Shown: positions 1 through 10,499 of the stretch, one piece after another
Position numbering within the stretch: the stretch's first letter is position 1
Layout: the number at the start of each line of letters is the position of its first letter
DNA from: Mallotus nudiflorus
Taxonomy: Eukaryota > Streptophyta > Magnoliopsida > Malpighiales > Euphorbiaceae
Assembly: GCA_947683625.1 (NCBI GenBank)
Contig: CANTUR010000049.1
Location: 8,968,501 to 9,032,500 of the forward strand
Direction: 5' to 3'
DNA length: 64,000 nt
The notes under the pieces: generated by a model
What the model was told of the DNA's origin: nothing
Databases searched by the model: none
The model's input: the letters and a program-made list of their open reading frames with translations, nothing else
Position numbers and translations under genes: made by a program

Positions 1-969
1 TTTACAGTTTTTAAAATTTTATTATGTATTAAGTACAAATCGTTGTATTGCAAGTTAAATAAGTACTTTAATGTGATTGAAAAATAACAATAAAAGTAAA
101 TAAAATTTTATTTTAATACTAATTCATTGTTATTTATATCATGTCTTTTTCAAAATATATTTTTAGTTTTCAATAAATAAAAATTTTATTTTTTCAATAA
201 AAAAGAGAGTGAAAAAAATAAGGAGAGTTTGAAATTTTGTTTAAATTATATACAGTATTATGTTTTATCTTATAAATTGGAAAGTTATCACAAATAATCC
301 AAAAATTAAATAAAATATCAGAAAAGATGTTTACTTTTTATTATTTCAAAACTAACTTTTCTAACAAATATTTTTTTTACTGCAGGCTTTCACATTTTTT
401 TTTTTATCTTTTTCTTCTCTTTTTTTAAATGTTTGTCCTCTTCAAACGTTCTCCCTTTTCTTTTTCTCTTTATTCTTTTTCTCTTTATTCTTTTTCTCTT
501 TAATCTTTTTCAATACATGAAAACCTTTTTCAATCAATCAAAATTTTTTTCTTTTTTTTTTTTTTCAATCGATCAAAATCTCTCTAATTTAACCTTAAAT
601 CTTTTTTTTTTTAATTTGGAACAAACAACAACTAGATTTGCAATAATTTTTTTCACCAAACCACAAAAATCAACATTCGCAACAAAATTGATAGCAACAT
701 TGAAGATTAAACTCAAAAATCATACAAATTCCACATATGTAATTCATGCGTATATTAGATCTATCTTTTTTTATTAACAAACATCTAAATATTTCATATA
801 ATTTACGTAAATCAACAATAATAAATAATTATGAAATCACAATTTCATTAACAAACAATATTATATAATTTAAAAGTTGTTTATGCTCAAGTTAAACAAA
901 AACAATACATTTTCAAAAGTTATTTATAATAACCTAACAACAACAAATAAAAAATAAAAAAAAAACAAA
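1..969. other. AT-rich intergenic sequence, no gene recognised
   Basis: Low-complexity DNA dominated by A and T runs. Positions about 440-515 hold a short pyrimidine-rich repeat with a unit close to TTTTTCTCTTTATTC, three to four times. The one longer open frame (433-777, +) is mostly Phe and Leu codons from this tract and resembles no family, so I do not call it a gene. Confidence 0.6.
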
Positions 970-1266
970 TGTAATACCCTATATTTTTATTTAAATAAAG
1001 TAATTTCCAAACTGTGTTACTAATAATTACTTTTGAATTATATTATATAATTGTTAATATTATTTTTAGGGTTATTAATTTATGAAATGATTATATGTGA
1101 GTATTATTTATTTATTGTTTAAAATTTCGTTGTTTATTTTTATTATTATTATTATTATTTTAAACTACATTAACTTTATAGTTATTTTATGTGCTACTAT
1201 GTACATGCATATATATATATATATATAAACAAAAACAGAAAACAAAACAAAAAAAAAAGAAAGAAG

Positions 1267-1570
1267 AAAGCATCCCGTCGACCCCAAGCTTATGCACTTC
1301 CTATCTTCGCTCGTCACTGTATCTTTCTTCCTTCTCACTGCGCCATCTCCCTCTCCACCATCGAGACTCCATCGTCGCCATGGGTTTGGAGCTGCCAGGT
1401 GGTGGTGCTGCTACTGCTTCTCTTCTTCACCTTCGATCACCTTCGATCTGAGCTGATCCGGCGCCACCAAAGCTTCCCCAGCTTCCCTCATCCTCTCAGG
1501 CGTCAGTCCAAGCTGGAACCCACCGCTGCAACTCACCTTCGGCGTCGAAATTGGAGGTTGGAGGTGAGTT
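1267..1570 (+). other. GC-richer, exon-like block inside LTR copy A
   Basis: About 300 bp of higher GC than its surroundings, open in two overlapping frames (1189-1608 and 1191-1451) and ending near GGAG|GTGAGT, which resembles a splice donor. The reverse LTR copy has a similar GC-rich block at about 19880-20150. The predicted peptides (Ser/Pro/Leu/Arg rich) match no family I know. A transcribed, spliced leader of the LTR is as likely as a protein. Confidence 0.35.
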
Positions 1571-3129
1571 GTTCTGGGTTGTTCTTAGGTCATTTTTTTG
1601 GTTGTTGAATGGAATTAGGTGTTGATCTTGAGTTGTTCTTAGTTAAATGTTGAGTTATACCATTTAGTTGTTCAAATTCGAATTTTTAAGTATTTTTTTG
1701 AATTTTTCTTGATTTACAGAATTTTTGTATAATTTTATTTAATTTTTATTTGAATTTATTGGATTTTTCTTTGGTTTAATTAGTGAAATTATAGTAATTA
1801 AGATTATATATTTATAATGTTTGGGTTGCTTTTAAGGTTTTAGGAATTTTGGTGATTAATTAGAAGTTTTTATAAATTTTGGGTATTTAATTAATATTTA
1901 TGTTAATTTCGAAATTATTTGTAAAAATTATAAAATTTTGATAATTGAGGTTATTATTAAATGTTATTAATTTTAGAACTCAAATTATAATTTTTGTGAT
2001 TTTTATACTATTTTTATAAATATTTTTGAGTTTATGTCAAATGTGATTATTAGGTCAAATTATATTTTTTAGAAGAAATTATTAGTTGATTTTATGTTTT
2101 AATTACATTAAGAAGTTTAATTTTGAGAAATAATTTTTAGATGATTAAATAATTTTAAGGAATTTTTTAGTACTAATAATACATTATGTAATTTATGTAT
2201 TTAGGGGTAAAAATGTAATTTTACGCTAATTATAGTTAAACATATATTCTAGTTAGTTTTATTATTATTTAAGAGGTTTAGACAATTTTTATAAATTAAT
2301 TGATATTTTTAATTAAGTAGTTTTAATTTTGAATATTAATTCCAAATATTATATATATTTATAATACATTATTTTGGTAACAAAAATTGAATATAAGGTT
2401 GTATTTAGTATATTTGATGTAATGGTTTTAATTTAGGTCATAATTATATTTTGATAATGAAATACAAAGTGAGTTGTTTAATTTTTGAATAATTAAGATT
2501 TTATATATTTTTAGTATATATGTATGTGTAATATGTATTTTGACAAATAAATGATATCATTTCTTGATGTTTTATTGAAGTTGTGATCTCGATCGGGGCT
2601 AAGTGTAGTTTTTGAAGCCCAACTCGGGTGTGTATGTCTATGGTTATTAGAAGTGTGTTTTCTATGCAGTTTTGGCTCTACCTTTGGTAGAGAGATGTCC
2701 GTTTTACAGAGGAGACTCTGCCAAAATTTCGATAGATTTTCTCGTAAAACGTGATATTCATAATAATTTCTACCGTTAGTTAGGTTCTATCCTGTCTATC
2801 GAGTCTTGTCTAGTCTTCCTCGAGTCAGCCTGGAATTTCATTGTTTTGTTGATTTATGATTTCAATTCCATAGTCATGTTTTAAAATCGATTTGTTATTT
2901 TCTTTCTAAAGCATATCAGAGCAGAAGCAGTGAGACCGAGGCAAACACATGGTCATGAGCCTTCGCATTCATCTTGTAAGTCAATAGAACGATCTGTGCA
3001 TATGTTTACTTAAAGAATGCATACGCTCATATTTTTTTTTATATTTATTATATGATTTATTTAATTTAATGCTACTATTTAAGGTTTAAAACACATTTTA
3101 TTTATTTAAAAGTCGATTTGAGAAATTTT

Positions 3130-3420
3130 GGTAGAACGGGCTACCTGGTGGGCTTCACCAGGACTATGTGCATATGGTAGAGATTGAGAGATGGATCCAA
3201 AATATATATATATGACTGGTGAATGTTAAACTAGGACGGGTGCCTCGGTGGAAGCCTATGCTCTCGGGGACCGCCAGTGATTGTAAGGTTAATAATGGAC
3301 TGAGATGGGTGCCTCGGTCGATGCCTTTGCTCTCGGGGACTGCCAGTGCCATATATTTGGAATAAGTGAATGACTACGACTTGGTGCCTCGGTTGATACC
3401 TTTGCTCTCGGGGACCGGTA
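3130..3420 (+). repeat. Tandem subrepeat in LTR copy A
   Basis: Three clear units of about 75-90 bp, near 3238, 3306 and 3382, each with GGTGCCTCGGT followed by GCTCTCGGGGAC. A more diverged version may precede them near 3140. The reverse LTR copy has a related two-unit repeat (17970-18065), so the array is a property of the family. Confidence 0.75.
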
Positions 3421-4042
3421 TTCTAGTTGGAATAAATGGGCCCAGTTGGTCATTTAGATTTTTGGGTTTAGGGTTCTACCGAGATTTTTCAAAAGCTACA
3501 CTTATACACTATAAATTATTTTCACTATAAATATATATAGATTTCAAAAAGGATTTCAAACCGTACAGCTCTTTTTATTGACTTAATCAGTGAGGTCTGA
3601 TTCCCCTCAATTTATTTTTTTTTTCAGGAGCTTAGGAGTTCGACCTCAGACTACCTCCACGCCGGGTTTCTTCTTCACCGGCTATTTTATGTAGGTCATT
3701 GTAAGCTGTACTGTTATATTATTCTAGGATGCTGCAGTAGTATATGTACTAAGAATTATATGGTTTAAGTATATTTGTGTAATTTATTTGTATGAGTCAC
3801 GCTTATATATAAAGATTTAAGTTTGATTTATTATAAGTAACGTCAAAGCATATTTTTATTAAGCATCGGATTTAGTTTATTTTTAAGAAAAATCAATTTG
3901 ATAATATGTTCTGTTATAAATTAAAGTATAAAATTGGAAGGTTTTATTTTTCTTTTCTTTTAGGCTTACTACGGGTTTTGGGGGCCTTATGGCTACCCAT
4001 TCCCTAGTGCCAGTCACGTGCCATCGGGTTCGGATCGTGACA

Positions 4043-4552
4043 AAAAACAACAATTACAACAAAAAAAATAAATGAAAACAACAAAGAAACAAGAACTGAA
4101 AACAAAAAAAAAAACAAAAACAACAAAGAAAAAATTATGTAATATAACAAAAAATTTCTTTTTTTTATTATTAATACTAATAAAAGTGAAGATTTTAATA
4201 AAAAGAAAATAATTAGATTAGTTTAAATAGTTCATTCAAAAATCTCAAAGATTTCATGTCAAATTAAGCTAATTAAAATAAAAATAAAAATTATTTAGAT
4301 TATAAATATTAAATAGATACATATAATCAATTTTAAAAGAGTTTTAAAAAGAACGAATAGCTTTTGAAGTTGTAGAGAAAGTTACATAGTAAAAAACCAA
4401 ATTTTTTTTAAGAAATACGAAAATCTAAAATTGAAAATGAAAAGTTTCGAATTAAAAAAAATAAAATAAAAAAGTAGCCAAAATAATAACCAATGGGTTA
4501 AATATATCTAGCGAAATTTCCTCTTATAAATTTAAAATTTCTAATATATGTA
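4043..4552. other. AT-rich spacer
   Basis: A-rich sequence with many CAAAAAACAACA-like runs next to the LTR, then AT-rich DNA. No coding, RNA or repeat structure recognised. Confidence 0.5.
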
Positions 4553-5639
4553 GTGAGAGAAAATGCTCTCTCTTTTAAATGTTTCCTAGTTCTTAAAGCC
4601 AGTGAAACTCAACCTAGTTGTTATTATTATGCTTGTTTTCTTCATGCTATAGCACACTGGTGTTCGAGAAGAGCTGCAGAGGAAGCATGGCGCTTCATCG
4701 AAAGGAAAACAATCAATGAACTCCAAAACCAAAACTGCACTTATGATGGTGGATTTGTAAGTTTATACAAGGAAAGAGATCCATTGCGGGATTCAAAGTA
4801 TAGACCTCAAGGATTAGTTCATCCTACTCTTTGCATTAATTCTCCTAGCAAACATCCCCCAACTTGCAGCATTTACCACCATATCTTTCCCCTTTCATTC
4901 TCTAAGCTTACTTTAACTCCTTTTAAAACCACTCATATTCCATGGTTATTGCAATGAACAAGAGGAGCACATTCACATCCTTGACCTCACTTACTCTTAA
5001 GATCTTCCATCAAGGAAATCCAAGACTCTTCTAGTTGGAAGAATCAAATCTCTCAAAATCTACACAGCAAGCAATCTACTTGAAGAACTAGTCTAAACCA
5101 ATAACAACATGTATTTGGACAAGGGGCCATGGATTTATGCCAATGCGGGTAATCAATCTTTACCTCGCCTCCCTCGTCCTTCTAATTCTTGCATAGACAA
5201 TGTTGCTCTATTTGAGAGCATCTGGAAATTATCTTTAGAAGCAACAAAAAAGCCTCAACTAATGAAGTGTTCATCTTTCATGGCCATGGAAGAGGGTTCA
5301 TCTTCTATGATGCTCTCAAGGTGCATCCAAAAATTATCCCAGAATACTGGTACAGTTTCTCCCTCCACAACGTGTGCTCTCCTATTGCTAATTAATGTCA
5401 GTCATAAAAAAAAGCACTCTGACAAAGTGTAAAGAAGAAGGAAATATGCATAATGTTGTACAGACTTCTTATCCTTAGTATGCTTCTATCAATAGGCAAC
5501 TACAACTATAGGATGATGAGGTTGAGCTATCTCCACCCAAAAAAAAAGGTTAAAGTCTGATGTAAGCCCAAATTAGCCACTTGCTTCTAATGTTAATAGC
5601 CCATCAAAGATTGGCCTCTCCGCTTTTGTCTCTTTCATT
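4553..5639 (+). other. Unassigned segment with two unrecognised ORFs
   Basis: Base composition is more even here than in the flanks. Open frames run 4553-4957 (134 codons) and 5109-5432 (107 codons) on the + strand. The first contains a plausible coding stretch around EEAWRFIERKTINELQ, the second a Pro/Arg-rich start around LPRLPRPSN. Neither has a motif I recognise and no splice arrangement joins them convincingly. The segment lies between LTR copy A and the truncated Tat 3' LTR. It could be a host gene remnant, a captured fragment or part of an untyped element. Confidence 0.3.
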
Positions 5640-5931
5640 GGAAAAATTAAAAAAAACAAGACTTGTTGTGCGTTAGTATTGTGTAATATTTATCGGCATT
5701 ACATAATGCCGATCGACATTACACCAATGCAGATCCTAAATTTTTTTTAACTTTTAATTATTAAAAAACTCCTAAAACATTGACTTTTTTGTAATTAAAT
5801 TCTAAAAAATGTTGCAATTTAGTCCCTAAAGTCCAGAAAATTGACATTCAAGTTCAATTTTTGAATAAATTTCATCATAGGGGCTTACGTCACAATTGTA
5901 CATAATTACATCCTAAAATTGGGTGCTTACA
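5640..5931 (-). mobile_element. Truncated 3' LTR of Tat element 1 (U3 start only)
   Basis: Read on the minus strand it starts TGTAAGCACCCAATTTTAGG and is similar to the first part of the full LTR at 16819-14814 for about 290 bp. Similarity stops near 5640, so the rest of U3, R and U5 is missing. It carries the inverted motif TCGGCATT...AATGCCGA at about 5694-5712. Confidence 0.8.
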
Positions 5932-5950
5932 ATTGCCCCGCCTTCGTCGC
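5932..5950 (-). other. Polypurine tract of Tat element 1
   Basis: Read on the minus strand, GACGAAGGCGGGGCAAT lies directly before the LTR start TGTAAGCACC. This is where plus-strand priming occurs in LTR retrotransposons. Element 2 has GATAAATGGGGGCAAC at the same place. Confidence 0.65.
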
Positions 5951-6094
5951 TATTTGCTTAACAAATTGCTACAAAGCAACAGAAGCATAAAATTTCGAAA
6001 GAAAGAAATTATGACACTTGATTGTATCCTAAATGATAAATTGATGCCCAAATTGCTGAGCAAAGTGTAATGTTTGACAAGTCTCACTATATTT

Positions 6095-6840
6095 CCTGCT
6101 GAACGTCTAGTGGACTTTGTGTAAAGAAGTTTCGCTATATTCCCTGTGGGACGTTTAACTATGATAAATTGAAAACTTGCTATAGTTCATATGGAACGTC
6201 TAGCAATGATGAATTTCGTTATATTCCCTGTAGGACGTCTAATGATGCAAACTATATTCCCTGTGGGATGTCTAGTGAAGTTGAATTAAAAATCTGCTAT
6301 AGTTCCTGTGGAACATCAAGTAGTAATGAATTTCATTATATTTCCTGTGGGACATCTAACGATGCACACTATATTCCCATTGGGACGTTTAGTGATGATA
6401 AATTGAAAACTTGCTATAGTTACTGTGGAACGTCTAGCAATGATGAATTTCATTATATTCCCTATGGGATGTCTAACGATGTACATTATATTCCCTGTGG
6501 GACATCTAGTGATGATAAGATTTCATTATATTCTCTGTGGGATGTCTAACGATGCACACTATATTCCCTGTGGGACGTCTAGTGATGATAAATTAAAAAA
6601 TTGCTATAGTTCCTGTGGAACGTCTAGCACAGATGAATTTTGTTATATTCCTTATGGGACATCCAACGATGCACACTATATTCCCTGTGGGACGTCTAGT
6701 GATGATGAGATTTCGTTATATTTCCTGTGGGATGTCTAACAATGTACATTATATTCCCTATGGGACGTCTAGCGAAGTTGAATTAAAAATCTGCTATAGT
6801 CCCTGTGGAACATCTAGCACTGATGAATTTAAAAGTCTAT
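6095..6840 (+). repeat. Array of ~19 GACGTC-centred units upstream of the antisense PMD gene
   Basis: About 19 units spaced roughly 40 bp, each with a core close to TTCCCTGTGGGACGTCTA. Units alternate between a GGAACGTCTAGC form and a GGGACGTCTAAC/AGTG form, giving a higher-order period. Most of the array is open in one + frame or another; the longest (6169-6549) reads as a peptide repeat around HYIPCGTSNDA and SSDDKLKTCYS. The inverted copy at 27900-28610 has about 18 units and also keeps a frame open with the same peptide repeat. The array lies about 370 bp upstream of the PMD TATA-like box, in the same orientation. Confidence 0.85.
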
Positions 6841-7209
6841 GTCATAACTGTTATATAGTACATAACATAATGAAGGTTATAACTATTTTGAAACACATAA
6901 CATAATCATTTGAAATTCATATCATAGCTACTTTGCAACATATGAATCCTTTGATTGAAATGATGAATGTAAAATGCAAAAAAAGAATTATGTAATCTTG
7001 TTCTATATTCTGTACTTGACAGAAAATTCAGAATCATAGATCAATTATGCAGTTTTAATAATTCAATGAATTATTAATTTGATGAATTTCATGATTTAAT
7101 TAGGAACATATTCCTAATCAGAATGCAATTATGGACCAAATTGCAATAAAGAAAAGATAGATTAAAAATGTAAGTAAATTGGAAGGATTAAAATGGATAT
7201 TTTCCATTT

Positions 7210-7216
7210 TATATAT
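7210..7216 (+). promoter_or_regulatory. Candidate TATA box for the antisense PMD gene, copy 1
   Basis: TATATAT followed by a CT-rich patch (CCTTCCCATTCC), 135 bp before the PMD start codon at 7351. The same arrangement (TTTTATATACCCTTCCC) is present in copy 2 on the minus strand, so the block is shared by both. Inferred from sequence only. Confidence 0.45.
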
Positions 7217-7350
7217 CCTTCCCATTCCATTTGTCGATCACTTCCTTTCTTTTCTTATTCTTTTCTTCTTTTTTCCTTCCAATTGATTTTAATTTTAATT
7301 TTCTTGATTTCTTGACTATTTGTCGTCCAATTTGCAATGCGTCTGATTCT

Positions 7351-9164
7351 ATGGCCTCCTCGTCACATGGACAATATAAAGGAGTTGAGACTTCAGAACG
7401 TCAGAGGATTCTGCCCCCTCATTTTCCTCAGAATGATCTTGCACTTCGAGAAGACTCAACTATCTTTCCTTTGACTCATTTACATACCCACAGCTATAGA
7501 TATATGGGTAATGAGGTAACTTTTCTTGGTTCTATTTATATCGGCAAAAATATCACCTGTATAATTAGTAATCAAAGTTAGTTTTAGAGTAGAGATTGAC
7601 ATTTATATTAGTCAGAAATTAACATGAAAATGCATGATAAAATTGAAATTAAACTCCAAAAATATGAAATTTAGCCTCTGGATTGTCCGAACGACTAATC
7701 GTATTCTGGAATTCCGATCGGAATTCCAGATTTTCGATCGGCCAAGCTAATGTCGATTGGCAATCTGGAATGCCGATCGACATTCTAGATTGCTGGTCGG
7801 CAATCTACATTGCCGATTAGCTCTAAATTTTTTTTAAGGGTCAATTAATTAATTAATTAACTAATCAAATCCTTCAATTTAAATTCTTTGGCTAATTAAT
7901 TAATCATTCAATTAACTAATTATTATTTTAAAATTGAAATAGCATTCGATGAAGTTCACGGGCTATTTCAATCTAGCCAGGGAATTATTTTATGGGTTGC
8001 TGAAACAGGTGACACGTCCGATTCGGGCCTCTGGATTCAAGCATTTCATTGCTGCACTTCCAACTATTCGAGGCCGATCTGACCATTACTCTTTGTTCGC
8101 TTTGATCGAGCGATGGATGGATACTACCCACACTTTTCATACACGTGTGGGTGAGCTTACCATTTCACCTCTAAGTTTCTCTGCTATCACTAGGATTGCC
8201 TTTGGAGGATCCCTAGTTCCATTTAACGTCAGCTATTGTAGTCTTCCAAAGTATGGACAAAGTCAGTACGTGCAATATTTGATTGGGTTCGCTCTAACGT
8301 GGAAGAATCGAAAGAATGTTCTTCTTTCATTCTTAGTTTAGGGATTTAGACACCTTCCTATTTCTACTCCTCGTTAGATTATCCATAAGGCAAGGTGTTT
8401 CCTTTTGATATTATTAGGCATGACCCTCTTTTATGAGATCGGTCATGAGGTTAGTAATGCTCTATTGGGTCCTCTTCATGACTTGGATTGAGTTGCCACA
8501 CCGGATTGGCGATCTGCTGCACTCACTTATATTTACTACAGACTAGACACTATCTGTGGAGGTGTTGTCATGATGTGTGGCTTTTGGCACATCTTGCATG
8601 TATGTTCTCCTTCCTTTTATCTTTATAGTCTTACCTTTCTTTGCCTTTTCTGATATATTCTTTTTCTTCCAGATCTAGAGCATAGAGATCAAGCTAATTC
8701 GCGGCTTTGATGCTATCAGTTCTAATAAGACCTTTCCTCTGATGATGAGATGAGGTTCTTCCCACCTTGCTAGCAATAAGAATACTTTACAGACGTATCA
8801 TGATCAGCTGAACACTGTCGAGTGGCACCTAGTAAGAAAAGTAAAATCATTAGTATGTTACAGTTTAATAGAGGTTAAACTTAATTTACATAAATTGCAG
8901 ATAAACTTTGATTGGTTGGAGGGTGCTGAGGACATCCAGCGATATGATTTCATGGCAGTTGCAATTCGCATTGAGCCTATAAGGATCCTGCTCTTTGGTT
9001 ATGGTTGTTTAATATGGTATTTAGGGGAGTAGGTATATCGCTGGTTTTCCGACCCTTCTCAATATCGCATTCCATCTGATGTCCCTCCTCTATGCTCCGC
9101 AGCTCGCATCTTACAGGTTCAGAGCTGAGGGGTGCACTACAGGGATATGATACCTTACATTTTC
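7351..9164 (+). pseudogene. Plant mobile domain (PMD) gene, antisense to element 1 pol; decayed
   Basis: Exon 1 (from ATG 7351 to about 7508, donor GTAATG) encodes MASSSHGQYKG... and is followed by a roughly 430-bp AT-rich intron ending near AATAG (7947). Exon 2 opens at 7949 with the PMD core: residues around FIAALP, SLFALIERWMDTTHTFH and VGELTISPLSFSAITRIAFG match the family pattern (aligned with RW...THTFHLPVGEMTIT in host PMD proteins). A stop falls at 8339, then further stops and frame changes occur, but homology to copy 2 continues through the block near GALQGYD up to 9164. PMD proteins occur both as host nuclear factors (MAIN/MAIL type) and in transposons; this one belongs to the retroelement because an equivalent lies at the same place in element 2. 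Confidence 0.75.
7680..7825 (+). repeat. Cluster of GATCGG/CCGATC short palindromic repeats in the PMD intron
   Basis: Within the intron of the antisense PMD gene, motifs such as ATTCCGATCGGAATTCC, TGCCGATCGACATTC and GGTCGGCAATCTACATTGCCG repeat about every 20-25 bp, forming several overlapping small hairpins. Related motifs lie in copy 2 at 26930-27020 and in the LTR U3 regions (5694, 16588, 28960-29060). Confidence 0.6.
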
Positions 9165-10499
9165 TTGTAGCCCAAATCATAATCAAACATGTCTTTTCTA
9201 CTAAATCATATTTTTCCTCATATGGTAGAAACTTCCTGCTCAGGTAGTACACTGCGTGCTCTATTCCATTTGACATTTCTTATGCTAACATTGCCCCCAT
9301 TGCATCCTCTTCTAAAGCCAAGTATAAAACTAACAGCTTACCCTGTCTAGGTGGTTTCAGAATAGGTGGATTAACAAGATACTCCTTGATCTTATTAAAA
9401 GCTTTCTGACAATCATCATTCCACTTAACCGGCTGATCTTTCTTAAGAGCTTAAAGATAAGGTCATAAATATTAGTGAGTTTTGCGATAAACCTACTAAT
9501 ATACTATAACCTGCCAAGGAATGTTCTTATTTCTTTCTTTGTCTTTAGTGCTGGCATTTCTTGGATAGCTTTCACTTTATCCGAATCCACTTTAATTCCT
9601 CGTATGCTCACTATATGCCCTAACAGCTTCCCTGAAGTAAGCTCAAAAATGCACTTCTTCGAGTTGTGTCTCAAATTTTACCTCTCAATTTGGGCCAAGA
9701 ACTTGTCTAAAACTTCAAAGTGTCCTCCTTTTGTCTCTGATTTGACCATCATGTCATCCACATACACTTCAACCTCCTTATGCATTATATCATGGAAAAG
9801 TGCAATAACGGCTCTTTGATAAGTTGCACTTGCATTCTTCAGCCTAAAAGGCATCACCTTATAATAATAGGTCCCCCATTCTGTGATGAAAGCTATCTTA
9901 ATCTTGTCCATGACTACCATCATTATCTGGTTGTACCCAAAAAATCCATCCATAAAAGAATCCATTGCACTTGCTGCAATACTATCCACTATTACATCAA
10001 TATGAGGTAACGAGAAGTCATCTTTTGGACAAGCTTTGTTCATATCCTTAAAAACTACACACATTCATACTTTTCCATCTTTCTTAGGAATAGGTACTAT
10101 GTTTGCTAGCCATTGAGGGTAGTCTACCACTTCTAGCAAATTAGCCTGTATTTGCTTGGCAATTTCCTCCCTTACCTTTTCTATCCATTATGGTATTAAT
10201 CTGCGTAATTACTGTTTAACCGACTTAGTTTCTGGAAGAGTTAGAATGTGATGCTCTGCTATTTCCCTATCTAAACCTGGCATGTCTTCATAAGTCCAAG
10301 CAAATACTACCTTCCTTTTTCTTAATATTCTCTCAAAATTTTTCTTCTCTTCAGGAGTTACATCATGTGATATATAAATGTTCTTTGGATTATCATTTGT
10401 GCCCATATTAAATGAATCAAATTGAATTGAATTAATGTCAAACATGCATGACCTATCAAAATTATAATTCACAAAACTATCAGGATGCACATCACACAA
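9165..10499 (-). pseudogene. Tat element 1 reverse transcriptase and partial RNase H
   Basis: N-terminal RT sequence (10499-10209) contains FAWTYEDMPGLD...IAEHHI. The palm follows at 10064-9678, with the first catalytic Asp in SFMDGFFGYNQI and the YVDDMMVKS box intact (9764-9738). The thumb/connection region continues with stops, and RNase H begins near 9300 (IEHAVYYLSRKFLPYEEKYDL). Homology ends at about 9165, where antisense PMD sequence begins head-on; the C-terminal half of RNase H and all of integrase are absent. Several nonsense codons and frame changes make it non-functional. Confidence 0.85.

Larger units (their letters stand above)
970..4042 (+). mobile_element. Long LTR (copy A), probably solo, of an LTR retrotransposon
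   Basis: The segment starts TGTAATACCC and ends GGATCGTGACA, so it has the TG...CA ends of an LTR and is 3.07 kb long. It is related to the reverse-oriented segment at 17268-20389: both contain the block with CTCTACC...AGAGAGATGTCCGTTTTAC (here 2675-2750) and the same ending near CGGGTT...CGTGACA. In order it holds an (AT)n tract at 1207, a GC-richer block (1267-1570), about 900 bp of AT-rich sequence, the shared block near 2640-2760, a tandem subrepeat and the end. No gag or pol follows, so a solo LTR is the simplest reading. Flanks are A-rich (ACAAA versus AAAAA), so a target duplication cannot be shown. Lineage is not determined. Confidence 0.6.

Noticed and set aside
433..777. 114-codon ORF rich in Phe/Leu
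   Set aside because: Generated by T-rich low-complexity sequence; no family pattern.
7949..8341. PMD ORF as a host gene
   Set aside because: It sits inside the Tat element and its inverted partner has the same gene at the same place; it has stops.
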